DNA of 64,000 nucleotides, from NCBI RefSeq assembly GCF_963678635.1, contig NC_087066.1:17913275-17977274 (forward strand), read 5' to 3'. Below, in pieces: positions 21,540 to 32,614 of the stretch (its first letter is position 1; every line of letters starts with the position of its first letter). The DNA is from Symsagittifera roscoffensis (Eukaryota; Xenacoelomorpha; Acoela; Convolutidae). A program made the position numbers and the translations under genes. A model generated the notes under the pieces. That model did not search any database. It was not told where the DNA came from and saw only the letters and a program-made list of their open reading frames with translations.

Positions 21540-23279
21540 TCATCGATGAGAAGCAATTTTCGATATGATATATATCACCGCAATAATTAAAAAGTAGATA
21601 GCAATTAAAAAGAAGCACCAAAACTTTGAATGTTTGAAATCAACGAATATTGCCAGGAACATCTTGAAGAACGAAACGGCTATAATTGCAACCCAAAGTG
21701 ACACATTTTCGACCGTAGTTTCAAAGTTTATGTCTCCATCTCCGCTGATAATTGAAGATATTCCAGCGAACGATACACCCAGAAGAAGGTTCAGAAACTG
21801 TCCAGCGAAACAGGCGGAAACTCCCACCCGAGGTTTGCCATTACGCGCCATGGCTCCATTCGAAGCGATGTCCCCCAGACTATTTCCCCAGGCAAGGAAA
21901 GTCATTCCCATAATGGCTGGTTTTATACTGAATTTTTGAGAAACATCGCTGATTCGATCAACCAGAAAATCAACTAAAGTCGAGGCGATCAAAAAGCAAA
22001 TTAGAAAATTGAAAACTAAGAAAATAGGGTAAAATTTTGGAGCTTTGTCAGGTTTGCTCAGAAAATAGGTTGCTAGTGCCAAAACTAAGCCACCAATAGA
22101 GAAGTAGATCAAAACCGGCAAATCAGAATCTTCAGGAAAATTGATTGAAATTACCGATTCCTTCAACGTCAAAAATGCTAACATTATGCAGCCTATAAAA
22201 GTTTGTGTAGAAACCGTTAACCTATGCCACTGAAGATCATTTTCATTGACCGCTGTGTTTTCTGGAGCGTGAATAGAAAACCTGACAGGGAAGATGATGA
22301 TTGCTTTTGCCAGAGAAAAAACTACCATCCATTTACTTTGTGTGTCAATAAGGTTCAAGGGCGAGAAATCTTTTAAGGTTTGGATGAATTCACGTCGGAC
22401 TGTTATCAAACAAGAATTAGAATCTTCAGAATCAACTGATATAGAATACCCGAAAGGATTTATTACATCATAATCGGAATTTTCCAGAGGAACCGGCCTT
22501 TCGCTAATAGACTGAGACTCTTCGGTTAAAAAATGTCCCGCTGTTGCAATGGGTGCTTCGTCGTCCAAGATATCTTCGGATTTTTGGTCATTTGTCGAGA
22601 GGAACTTGACCCGAACATAACGTGCGCCGATTACCACTATTATGTAAGAGATGTAAATTGATAGCACAAGGAGCGTGTAGCCTAAGGTTAACTGTTTTCC
22701 GTATACTACAATGTACATCACAACCGAAGATCCAATAATGTAGAAAATGATGTCACGAAGAAAAGGGCGTGAGGCGTTGCGAAATGGCTTCTCAGCCGAA
22801 AGGGTCACAATTCCGAACACGAGCAGAAAATCGAATAAAGCGGCGCCAAGGAGAGCTCCGATGCTTAAACTGGCCGCGTTTGCACCTTTGATGAATCCGG
22901 ACTTGCACGTGACGATATCCGGCGCTCCATTACCCAGCGCAAGAAGGGTTACACCTGCGACATTATCTGGCATTCGAAGAAAATTGGCAAGTGCTTCCAA
23001 AATAGCAACCAAGAATTCGTCGGCAATTGTAGATGTCATAAAAATGACCAGACATGTGGCTAAAATATCAAATAAAATATCGCAAATGTCGCTTCCAAGA
23101 TCAGGCTGACCCGATTGCAATAAAAATGTTTCGTTTTGAAACGATTTTTTTTGGCTGAGGAAAGCTTGAATATATACCGATCCTTTCAACATTTTAAATA
23201 CGTATTTAGAGATCCAGGACAAAATGATGTTTCTCGAATACGTTAAACTTTCATCATTCGGCAGGAAATGAGGAATCAA
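21540..23279 (-). CDS. Cation/Ca2+ exchanger, NCLX (SLC8B1/SLC24A6)-like
   Basis: Predicted multi-pass membrane exchanger that swaps Na+ (or Li+) for Ca2+; animal NCLX acts mainly in the mitochondrial inner membrane. The 579-residue frame has both alpha repeats of the superfamily. Alpha-1 (about 107-160) has N-V-A-G-V-T and G-N-G-A-P-D at 116-121. Alpha-2 (about 452-506) has W-G-N-S-L-G-D near 464-470. G-N-G-A-P-D with G-N-S-x-G-D is the CCX/NCLX pattern. A hydrophilic loop (about 225-300) separates the halves. The frame is open from 23,318, but its first ATG is at 23,192 (residue 30 as numbered from a TTG at 23,279). The cysteine-rich N-terminal part of animal NCLX is missing, so an upstream exon is likely. 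No intron interrupts the rest. Confidence 0.9.
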   Translation of the reverse strand: MIPHFLPNDESLTYSRNIILSWISKYVFKMLKGSVYIQAFLSQKKSFQNETFLLQSGQPDLGSDICDILFDILATCLVIFMTSTIADEFLVAILEALANFLRMPDNVAGVTLLALGNGAPDIVTCKSGFIKGANAASLSIGALLGAALFDFLLVFGIVTLSAEKPFRNASRPFLRDIIFYIIGSSVVMYIVVYGKQLTLGYTLLVLSIYISYIIVVIGARYVRVKFLSTNDQKSEDILDDEAPIATAGHFLTEESQSISERPVPLENSDYDVINPFGYSISVDSEDSNSCLITVRREFIQTLKDFSPLNLIDTQSKWMVVFSLAKAIIIFPVRFSIHAPENTAVNENDLQWHRLTVSTQTFIGCIMLAFLTLKESVISINFPEDSDLPVLIYFSIGGLVLALATYFLSKPDKAPKFYPIFLVFNFLICFLIASTLVDFLVDRISDVSQKFSIKPAIMGMTFLAWGNSLGDIASNGAMARNGKPRVGVSACFAGQFLNLLLGVSFAGISSIISGDGDINFETTVENVSLWVAIIAVSFFKMFLAIFVDFKHSKFWCFFLIAIYFLIIAVIYIISKIASHR

Positions 23280-24199
23280 TTTCTGAATTTCAATGACATT
23301 CAGTGCTGTTTCTTTAGTTTATTTATTTTGTTCAAACAAAAATTTAAAACGTGTTTGGGATTCTTCTAATCAAAACTGAAAAATGCTATTGGCTTTAACA
23401 TATTGCAACACTACATCGCCATAAAACTTATTGTAGAAAAATAATGAAATAATTTTACGAAGATATTTGACCTTGAACTGTAGCTTATCTGACCTGTCTT
23501 TTTGAAGTTTTAAACAACAACTACTCCTATAAATTCCTTCAAGCTATACCAACATTTCTAAGCGAATTCACAGACAGACTAATCTAATCAGCCAATAACG
23601 AACAAAGAAAAGTAAAAACTGTTATTAGCTCCCACTTTATGGTTTATTCTCGAATCTCTTTAAACTCAAATCTCCCCCTCAATTGTTTGTTTTCGGACCA
23701 AGAGTTCTTGAAGCGGTTGAAAATATTGGCGCAATTGATGTTGCGATTACATGTATAGACCAAGTTCATTCATTCAAAGGTCTGAAACTGGGCGGAAAAT
23801 TTCGGACCAGAGTCTAACAAAAATTGTAGCCTATCAAGTTTCCTAGTAGGAGGTTGTACGTTTATTCATATATACACCAGAATCTTGTAAAATTATTGTA
23901 AGATCGTCCTTGATAAACTCTTTTAGACATCTCACAATATAGTATTTTTTGTAGGAATTTTACAAGATAGGCTTTTTCCTGTCAGGATCGATCCGCATAA
24001 ATGCGCTAAGTCTAATGTTAGATTCTTTTTTAATTCTTGATTTAGGTGAACGACGAAGAGACTGGCCTGATCTAGACAAGGAACTTGAAACCGAGCTAAG
24101 CAAACAAAATGAAAGCATTATGGCGGTAAATGATTGAGTTTTACACAGTTTGCTTGCCCTAAAATTGAACGTAAAAAGATTGAGTACTCTAATAAAAAG
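23280..24199. other. Upstream region of exchanger copy 1
   Basis: No long coding frame. On the minus strand an in-frame stop at 23,319-23,321 precedes the exchanger frame; AG dinucleotides such as the one in TTCAG just before the frame could be splice acceptors. On the plus strand a 40-codon frame (24,015-24,137) and a 56-codon stretch near 23,640-23,815 are open; neither is recognised. The region is bounded by the LTR at 24,200. Confidence 0.4.
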
Positions 24200-24603
24200 T
24201 GAGTTTAAGTCCGGGGTGGCTCAATCATATAAGGTACAAAGTCTGTTCGTCACGCTATCTTATTTTTGGCCGGATAGATATGTGCAACTTCTTAGTCTAA
24301 TACCAATCCTAATTCTACTCTTATATCTCCTAGTCTCAATAGATCTAGTGTATACTGGTATTTGCGAGGTTTGGAATCAAGAACTGTTCTTAAGAAGAGC
24401 GACTGTTTGCTAAGTTTAATTTATTCTGTTCTGGCTCAAACTATAAATAGTTTCAGCCTTACAAATTATTGTAAGTGTTGGTTATGGATCATGATTTGTT
24501 AGTTCCAAGTCTTTTACATAGATAGTTTATCAAGAATATAATAGGATAAATAAAAACTCTTTTTGAACTAGTTCCATCCATACGGGGCTTAGAGAATTTT
24601 CTA
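24200..24603 (-). repeat. LTR of E2, duplicated copy, reading toward exchanger copy 1
   Basis: Reverse complement of the family LTR, ending (in its own sense) AACTCA at 24,200. It is nearly identical to 28,259-28,662 as part of the segmental duplication. Transcription from this LTR would run toward lower coordinates, into the exchanger gene. Confidence 0.8.
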
Positions 24604-25820
24604 AGTTTTAAGTTTGTTGCTGTGATGGATGGAAGTAGGATTTTTTGAATTCTTTGATTCTTTCGAAGCAGTGAATGCATGAAGAGAGAAGAGAAACAGT
24701 TGCTCGCGTTGTCTTCGAGACAATGTACATTTTCAGTAGAGCGAGATTATGTGCAATAGAGCGAGACTATTTGTGATGTAGAACGAGATAGGACTTAACT
24801 TCTCTGTGCGAAGCGTCAGGTGACTAGGTTTCGTATGTTTGAGATCAGTATCGAGTTGGCCATTGTTCTGGTTTATTGGGTACCTTTGCTGCGCTATTGG
24901 CTCTACACTTTATATCCTGTCAGGTTTGTGACTACGGCAACAAACCTGTTGATTTGCCATTCCAGAGTCAAAGTGTCATCGAGTTTCCTCTCCTTTTGCT
25001 GCTTGTTCCTTTTTCTCTAAGAAGTCTTTTTACATTATTTTCTACATTAAATTTGTTAGTGAATTTAGTTTTAATTGTGATTGTTGTTACTTGTTTTCGC
25101 AATAACAAGTGATTTATTAGATTCTGTTGTTTTGGAGAGTTGCTCACCCTAAAGTACTCTCGTCAACAAGAATGGAGTGTGTCATAAGCGTAGCTTAGCT
25201 CAGTGGTTGATGCCGGCTATAGAGCATGCTCAGGACGTCCTTTACTGGTTGGTTAGGTCAGTTGCTGGAATATACTTTTAACGTATCTTTGAGCTGAAAA
25301 TTTTTTTAGTGTTCTACCTTAGTTCTTGTTTATCAGTTGATTTTATCTTTTGTTTTTTGGTTCTATCCTTTTTTCAAAAACAGATTAAAATGGTGTATGT
25401 GGTTATTTTTTTTTTGTATTTCAATTGGTTTTGAAGCGTTGTGGTTTCAGATTGTTGTGGTTTGTGTGGTTCTTTCAGTGATTTTGTGTTTGAAGTGGTT
25501 GTTTTGAAACTTCAAAGCAATGTTCAAAACAAGATTTTATCTAGTTTTAATCTGGGTTTATTGTGATTTGCATACCGTGAGGTTTTCTCAAACATGCGGT
25601 TGCTTTTGTGGCATTAGTAAGCTGCGTTGAATAGCTTAAGCTTAGTTATAGTTCCTTTCAACCGGGCTAACAAAAAATTTGAAAACGCATGAATGTGAGT
25701 TTAAGCTGTTATCAGTTAGTTTGTTAATTTAGAAATACAAAATTTAACAATTTTACGGTGACGAGTTACCGTTTTGTGTAGAAAGTGTGGGTGGAATGTG
25801 GGTGCTTGAAAGAAAAATGT
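24604..25820 (-). mobile_element. Truncated 3' end of E2, duplicated copy
   Basis: It is homologous to E1 at about 15,760-16,683 and nearly identical to 28,663-29,878. It is cut at 25,820 by the duplication junction. It includes the membrane-anchor-like tail. A stretch at about 25,190-25,215 resembles a Pol III A box on the plus strand, without a B box. Confidence 0.75.
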
Positions 25821-27338
25821 TCCAGCGAACGATACACCCAGAAGAAGGTTCAGAAACTGTCCAGCGAAACAGGCGGAAACTCCCACCCGAGGTTTGCCAT
25901 TACGCGCCATGGCTCCATTCGAAGCGATGTCCCCCAGACTATTTCCCCAGGCAAGGAAAGTCATTCCCATAATGGCTGGTTTTATACTGAATTTTTGAGA
26001 AACATCGCTGATTCGATCAACCAGAAAATCAACTAAAGTCGAGGCGATCAAAAAGCAAATTAGAAAATTGAAAACTAAGAAAATAGGGTAAAATTTTGGA
26101 GCCTGGTCAGGTTTGCTCAGAAAATAGATTGCTAGTGCCAAAACTAAGCCACCATTAGAGAAGTAGATCAAAACCGGCAAATCAGAATCTTCAGGAAAAT
26201 GGATTGAAATTACCGATTCCTTCAACGTCAAAAATGCTAACATTATGCAGCCTATAAAAGTTTGTGTAGAAACCGTTAACCTATGCCACTGAAAATCATT
26301 TTCATTGACCGCTGTGTTTTCTGGAGCGTGAATAGAAAACCTGACAGGGAATATGATGATCGCTTTTGCCAGAGAAAAAACTACCATCCATTTACTTTTT
26401 GTGTCAATAAGGTTCAAGGGCGAGAAATCTTTTAAGGTTTGGATGAATTCACGTCGGACTGTTATCAAACAAGAATTAGAATCTTCAGAATCAACTGATA
26501 TAGAATACCCGAAAGGATTTATTACCTCATAATCGGAATTTTCCAGAGGAACCGGCCTTTTGCTAATAGACTGAGACTCTTCGGTTAAAAAGTGTCCCGC
26601 TGTTGCAATGGAAGCTTCGTCGTCCAAGATATCTTCGGATTTTTGGTCATTTGTCGAGAGGAACTTGACCCGAACATAACGTGCGCCGATTACCACTATT
26701 ATGTAAGAGATGTAAATTGATAGCACAAGGAGCGTGTAGCCTAAGGTTAACTGTTTTCCGTATACTACAATGTACATCACAACCGAGGATCCAACAATGT
26801 AGAAAATGATGTCACGAAGAAAAGGGCGTGAGGCGTTGCGAAATGGCTTCTCAGCCGAAAGGGTCACAATTCCGAACACGAGCAGAAAATCGAATAAAGC
26901 GGCGCCAAGGAGAGCTCCGATGCTTAAACTGGCCGCGTTTGCACCTTTGATGAATCCGGACTTGCACGTGACGATATCCGGCGCTCCATTACCCAGCGCA
27001 AGAAGGGTTACACCTGCGACATTATCTGGCATTCGAAGAAAATTGGCAAGTGCTTCCAAAATAGCAACCAAGAATTCGTCGGCAATTGTAGATGTCATAA
27101 AAATGACCAGACATATGGCTAAAATATCAAATAAAATATCGCAAATGTCGCTTCCAAGATCAGGCTGACCCGATTGCAATAAAAATGTTTCGTTTTGAAA
27201 CGATTTTTTTTGGCTGAGGAAAGCTTGAATATATACCGATCCTTTCAACATTTTAAATACGTATTTAGAGATCCAGGACAAAATGATGTTTCTCGAATAC
27301 GTTAAACTTTCATCATTCGGCAGGAAATGAGGAATCAA
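25716..27338 (-). pseudogene. Truncated exchanger duplicate with transposon-derived C-terminus
   Basis: 540-residue frame. Residues 1-506 match the intact exchanger with 11 amino-acid changes, including Thr to Ile (residue 75), Pro to Ser in the loop and Ile to Asn in a membrane segment. At residue 506, right after alpha-2, the frame crosses the duplication junction and runs 34 residues through E2 sequence. The C-terminal membrane segments of the intact gene (last 73 residues) are lost. The alpha repeats and ion-binding motifs remain, but without the final helices a normal fold is doubtful. Coding changes are mostly non-synonymous (12 against 5 by my count), which fits a copy drifting without constraint. 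A modified function cannot be excluded. Confidence 0.8.
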
Positions 27339-28258
27339 TTTCTGAATTTCAATGACATTCAGTGCTGTTTCTTTAGTTTATTTATTTTGTTCAAACAAAA
27401 ATTGAAAACGTGTTTGGGATTCTTCTAATCAAAACTGAAAAATGCTATTTGCTTTAACATATTGCAACACTACATCGCCATAAAACTTATTGTAGAAAAA
27501 TAATGAAATAATTTTACGAAGATATTTGACCTTGAACTGTAGCTTATCTGACCTGTCTTTTTGAAGTTTTAAACAACAACTACTCCTATAAATTCCTTCA
27601 AGCTATACCAACATTTCTAAGCGAATTCACAGACAGACTAATCTAATCAGCCAATAACGAACAAAGAAAAGTAAAAACTGTTATTAGCTCCCACTTTATG
27701 GTTTATTCTCGAATCTCTTTAAACTCAAATCTCCCCCTCAATTGTTTGTTTTCGGACCAAGAGTTCTTGAAGCGGTTGAAAATATTGGCGCAATTGATGT
27801 TGCGATTACATGTATAGACCAAGTTCATTCATTCAAAGGTCTGAAACTGGGCGGAAAATTTCGGACCAGAGTCTAACAAAAATTGTAGCCTATCAAGTTT
27901 CCTAGTAGAAGGTTGTACGTTTATTCATATATACACCAGAATCTTGTAAAATTATTGTAAGATCGTCCTTGATAAACTCTTTTAGACATCTCACAATATA
28001 GTATTTTTTGTAGGAATTTTACAAGATAGGCTTTTTCCTGTCAGGATCGATCCGCATAAATGCGCTAAGTCTAATGTTAGATTCTTTTTTAATTCTTGAT
28101 TTAGGTGAACGACGAAGAGACTGGCCTGATCTAGACAAGGAACTTGAAACCGAGCTAAGCAAACAAAATGAAAGCATTATGGCGGTAAATGATTGAGTTT
28201 TACACAGTTTGCTTGCCCTAAAATTGAACGTAAAAAGATTGAGTACTCTAATAAAAAG
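27339..28258. other. Upstream region of exchanger copy 2
   Basis: A near-identical copy of 23,280-24,199 with three visible substitutions. It contains the same small plus-strand open frame, here at 28,074-28,196. Nothing else recognised. Confidence 0.4.
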
Positions 28259-28662
28259 TGAGTTTAAGTCCGGGGTGGCTCAATCATATAAGGTACAAAG
28301 TCTGTTCGTCACGCTATCTTATTTTTGGCCGGATAGATATGTGCAACTTCTTAGTCTAATACCAATCCTAATTCTACTCTTATATCTCCTAGTCTCAATA
28401 GATCTAGTGTATACTGGTATTTGCGAGGTTTGGAATCAAGAACTGTTCTTAAGAAGAGCGACTGTTTGCTAAGTTTAATTTATTCTGTTCTGGCTCAAAC
28501 TATAAATAGTTTCAGCCTTACAAATTATTGTAAGTGTTGGTTATGGATCATGATTTGTTAGTTCCAAGTCTTTTACATAGATAGTTTATCAAGAATATAA
28601 TAGGATAAATAAAAACTCTTTTTGAACTAGTTCCATCCATACGGGGCTTAGAGAATTTTCTA
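28259..28662 (-). repeat. 3' LTR of E2
   Basis: Nearly identical to 24,200-24,603 by duplication. Compared with the 5' LTR at 35.0-35.4 kb it is clearly related but diverged. Confidence 0.8.
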
Positions 28663-30057
28663 AGTTTTAAGTTTGTTGCTGTGATGGATGGAAGTAGGAT
28701 TTTTTGAATTCTTTGATTCTTTCGAAGCAGTGAATGCATGAAGAGAGAAGAGAAACAGTTGCTCGCGTTGTCTTCGAGACAATGTACATTTTCAGTAGAG
28801 CGAGATTATGTGCAATAGAGCGAGACTATTTGTGATGTAGAACGAGATAGGGTTTAACTTCTCTGTGCGAAGCGTCAGGTGACTAGGTTTCGTATGTTTG
28901 AGATCAGTATCGAGTTGGCCATTGTTCTGGTTTATTGGGTACCTTTGCTGCGCTATTGGCTCTACACTTTATATCCTGTCAGGTTTGTGACTACGGCAAC
29001 AAACCTGTTGATTTGCCATTCCAGAGTCAAAGTGTCATCGAGTTTCCTCTCCTTTTGCTGCTTGTTCCTTTTTCTCTAAGAAGTCTTTTTACATTATTTT
29101 CTACATTAAATTTGTTAGTGAATTTAGTTTTAATTGTGATTGTTGTTACTTGTTTTCGCAATAACAAGTGATTTATTAGATTCTGTTGTTTTGGAGAGTT
29201 GCTCACCCTAAAGTACTCTCGTCAACAAGAATGGAGTGTGTCATAAGCGTAGCTTAGCGCAGTGGTTGAGGCCGGCTATAGAGCATGCTCAGGACGTCCT
29301 TTACTGGTTGGTTAGGTCAGTTGCTGGAGTATACTTTTAACGTATCTTTGAGCTGAAAATTTTTTTAGTGTTCTACCTTAGTTCTTGTTTATCAGTTGAT
29401 TTTCTCTTTTGTTTTTTGGTTCTATCCTTTTTTCAAAAACAGATTAAAATGGTGTATATGGTTATTTTTTTTTGTATTTCAATTGGTTTTGAAGCGTTGT
29501 GGTTTCAGATTGTTGTGGTTTGTGTGGTTCTTTCAGTGATTTTGTGTTTGAAGTGGTTGTTTTGAAACTTCAAAGCAATGTTCAAAAGAAGATTTTATCT
29601 AGTTTTAATCTGGGTTTATTGTGATTTGCATACCGTGAGGTTTTCTCAAACATGCGGTTGCTTTTGTGGCATTAGTAAGCTGCGTTGAATAGCTTAAGCT
29701 TAGTTATAGTTCCTTTCAACCGGGCTAACAAAAAATTTGAAAACGCATGAATGTGAGTTTAAGCTGTTATCAGTTAGTTTGTTAATTTAGAAATACAAAA
29801 TTTAACAATTTTACGGTGACGAGTTACCGTTTTGTGTAGAAAGTGTGGGTGGAATGTGGGCGCGTGAAAGAAAAATGTTTAGGTTTATAAATTTGAGCGC
29901 ACATAAGAAGGTTAGTGCTATGAATTAATTTTTCATTTTTAATATACTGCTTCATATTGGTAGCTTACAGCATTGCGGTCAATTTTTGGCCACGTAATAA
30001 ATTGATTTCACATAATTGTTTCATTGCAAACAGTAAAAAGGAAAATTTGAATTAGAG

Positions 30058-30760
30058 ATTTGTTTCTATTTGGTTTTCTCTTATGTTTTCAGAGTAGTAT
30101 TTGATTGAATCTAAAAACAAATGGTGAAACACACGTGTACAAATAGTGAGTGAATGTGTTTATTTTTAATTGATAATCTTATAAATTCAAACTTGAGAAG
30201 GGTCGGGTTCCGAAAAAAAATCCATGACGAAGTTTTTTTTGATGCTGTCTGAGTTTATGAAAAGCTTAGCTAGCATTCGGATTATGTTTTCAATGCGTAA
30301 GAGTGACCAAAGAAGTTCAAGCGCACGGATGATATTAATTTTTTCGGTGACTGCGGAAAATTCGTGCTTAGAGTTTTGGATGAGCTTTTAAATTAGGGAT
30401 TTTGTTTCTGTTTGGTTTTCTGTTATGTTTTCAATTATGTTTTCAGAGTAGTGTTTAGTTGAATCTAAAAACAATTGGTGAAACACACGTGTACAAATAG
30501 TGAGTGAATGTGTTTGTTTTCAATAGATAGTTTAATATTCATACTTGAGAAGGGTCGGGTTCCGAAAAAAAATCCATGAGGAAGTTTTTTTTGATGGTGT
30601 CTGAGTTTATTAAAAGCTTAGCTAGCATTCGGATTACGTTTTTAGTGCGTAAGAGTGACCAAAGAAGTTCAAGCGTGCGGATGATATTAATTTTTTTGGG
30701 TACTGCGGAAAATTCCTGATAAGAGTTTTGGATGAGGTTAAATAATATGTGGTTGACTTT
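30058..30760 (-). repeat. 352-bp tandem duplication inside E2
   Basis: The block holding acttgagaagggtcgggttc occurs at 30,191 and again at 30,543. Both copies carry the same flanking order (an acacgtgtacaaatagtgag block, a ccatga block and a gtgaccaaagaag block) with scattered differences. The second copy overlaps the 3' part of the 118-codon frame on the minus strand. Confidence 0.85.
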
Positions 30761-30974
30761 AATCTTGATAATTTTCTGAAAGGGTAATTTCAATGGGTTG
30801 GATAAACTCAAGAGGGATAAAAATCGGGCGGGAGTCTTCAAGCGGGAAGTTGTTAGTGAGGGGGCAAAAGATGTTAATTTGTCGTACGGGATCATAGTTA
30901 CGGAGGATGAATGACTTTATGCAGTATAGGAAATCAAGAAAGTAAGGTGACGTGTATTTGAAATTAATAGACAT
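30539..30974 (-). pseudogene. E2-specific open frames, unrecognised
   Basis: Two overlapping minus-strand frames (30,759-30,974 and 30,539-30,895) look like one protein of about 150 residues split by a frameshift near 30,760-30,780: the first runs to S-E-N-Y-Q-D, the second continues H-I-L-F-N-L-I-Q-N. The protein is rich in Ile, Leu and Asn. E1 has no counterpart that I can see. It may be another accessory or env-position gene of the family. Confidence 0.35.
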
Positions 30975-31641
30975 GAAGCGGTGGTGCGGATTGCAGGATG
31001 GTGATATGTGAAGAAAGAATTTACGGAAAAATTATGATAAGTGTACTAAAAAGATTGGTCTTTAACATAACTTCATGAGAACAGTTAAAATCTTGTTGTT
31101 TTTTCGGTGTTAGAAAACAGAAGGTTAGTGCGAAATGATCAAATTCAATCGGTGTGTAGGCTTTCATGTTCATTAGCACAAGGTGAATGATGTGATCAAG
31201 TTCTTGTTAGTGATATCGAGTTGAAAGATGTTTTCAGTTTTATTGAAATTTTTTTGGTTAGTTTTACCTTTACTGCAGGGTCAGTATCATATGGTGAGTC
31301 CTCCATATATCAGATGACTGTGTGATCATAGTGATTAATGGAATATCGGTTAGCTTTTGCTGCAATGAATCGGATAAGTGTTTGGCTTAAGCCTATGTTC
31401 GTGAATTGATTTAGTTGAATTGCGTTAATTAATTGGTTAATAATTGAATCGCAAGGCTTAGCGTCCTCAGTATTCTTTCTTACACTTTTAGTAGGTTAGT
31501 CAAATTTCAATTTGATATCTTTGAAAAGATTGGTAGTAGGGAAGGTTCATCAAGATTTTGGGCTCGTTGGGCTTGTTTTTTCCGTTGTAGTGGGTGCTCT
31601 GGGGGAAAATGGGAAATTTTTCTACTGAAAATGAGCGTTTA

Positions 31642-32255
31642 TTACAATGGTGTGATGATGGTACAGGAGTCGATGAGACGATGGTCTGTTAATGAGAAAT
31701 TGTGGTGTTTTTTTGGTTGCTTGCGTTTCATCAAAATTATTTGTGCGCGTGTTGGGGCAATGTGGACAAATGGGATGAATGATTTGGAGGTTGAAATGGA
31801 GTGGGTGAGTTGTTGAATAGTTAATGAGTTAGTGGTATTATGAAATTGATGCTGGTGAGTAATAAAATCGACTAGATTATGCTCAAGCTCGTCATCTGTA
31901 ATGGGACTAGGTACATCGGTTGCTATACTGAAAAGAGGAGAAGAAAGCATAGGGGTAGAGCTTAAGGCAGGAGTAGGGGGAGTTTTAGGTTGGAAAAGTG
32001 TTTGGGACAAATTAGTGGAACTGGGCTCGCAATCTACAAATTCATCGGGTGTGTCTACAAAGGAGTTATTGAAAATAGATTTAGTACTGAAAACAGTTTG
32101 GTTTGAGTCGTCAGAGTCCATGTGCGGTGAATTAGAAGAAAAACTGGGTAGGGAGAGGAGGTGAGTTCAGAAATTGTAAAAAGGGAATCGTGGCGTTGAA
32201 GATTAGATGAGCAGGAAAGGGAACGGTTGAGAGATCCAACTTGGTGGCTCATCAA
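31642..32255 (-). pseudogene. Accessory coding block Y of E2
   Basis: Two overlapping frames (32,055-32,255 and 31,642-32,121) connected by a frameshift. The larger is 159 codons, acidic and Ser/Thr/Pro-rich, with V-D-T-P-D-E-F near its start and A-P-T-R-A-Q near its end, both shared with E1 15,175-15,760. It is better preserved here than in E1. Function unknown. Confidence 0.5.
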
Positions 32256-32614
32256 GTGCTAAAAAGATGATTACGTGGGATTATTGGTAGTAGGTGATAA
32301 ATTTTTGTAATTTTTGTATATTTGGCGGTGCTGTAGGAGCTGTTTTGTAATGTTTTGTTGAGTATTGTACGCGATTTGTTTTTGTTGGTAATTTTTTTTC
32401 TCGTTAATTTGCACGTCGAGAAGAATTTCATTAATAGAGGTGGATAAATTTCAAAAAATCTTGCGATTGAATTCCTTGCAACGCTAACTTGACTGTTGAC
32501 TTTTGTGTGTATCGCACATGTGTTATAGATACCTTTAAGAAACGAAAAAAGATATCCTGTAAAATTAAGCATTGAGCTTAACACAGTCATTTTTCTAAGA
32601 TGTAATCGGGCCAT
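32252..32614 (-). pseudogene. Accessory coding block X of E2
   Basis: An open frame of 120 codons. A hydrophobic segment near the N-terminus (about residues 12-28) is followed by G-I-Y-N-T, then S-V-A-R and a Lys/Asn-rich stretch, all shared with E1 14,790-15,010. It ends as block Y begins, suggesting two adjacent genes or one gene split by mutation. Function unknown. Confidence 0.5.

Larger units (their letters stand above)
21762..25820. repeat. Tandem segmental duplication, copy 1 (4059 bp)
   Basis: This block and 25,821-29,878 are nearly identical, offset by 4059 bp. It holds the exchanger gene except its last ~73 codons, ~920 bp upstream, and the 3' LTR plus ~1.2 kb of retrotransposon E2. 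The junction at 25,820/25,821 joins E2 sequence (agaaaaatgt) to exchanger coding sequence (tccagcgaac). The parental breakpoints share only one or two T residues. Confidence 0.93.
25821..29878. repeat. Tandem segmental duplication, copy 2
   Basis: It corresponds to 21,762-25,820. Coding part: 17 substitutions in ~1.5 kb by eye. Non-coding part: about 13 substitutions and one T-run length change in ~2.5 kb. Downstream of 29,878 the E2 sequence continues, so this is the copy in which E2 is complete, whereas copy 1 has the complete gene end. Confidence 0.93.

Noticed and set aside
22747-23109. 120-codon plus-strand frame, also at 26,806-27,168
   Set aside because: It lies antisense to the conserved alpha-1 region of the exchanger and its composition is that of a shadow frame.
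25190-25262. tRNA gene or tRNA-derived SINE head (A-box-like cttagctcagtgg)
   Set aside because: No B box at the right distance, no cloverleaf, and the homologous E1 segment (about 15,960-15,990) lacks the motif.
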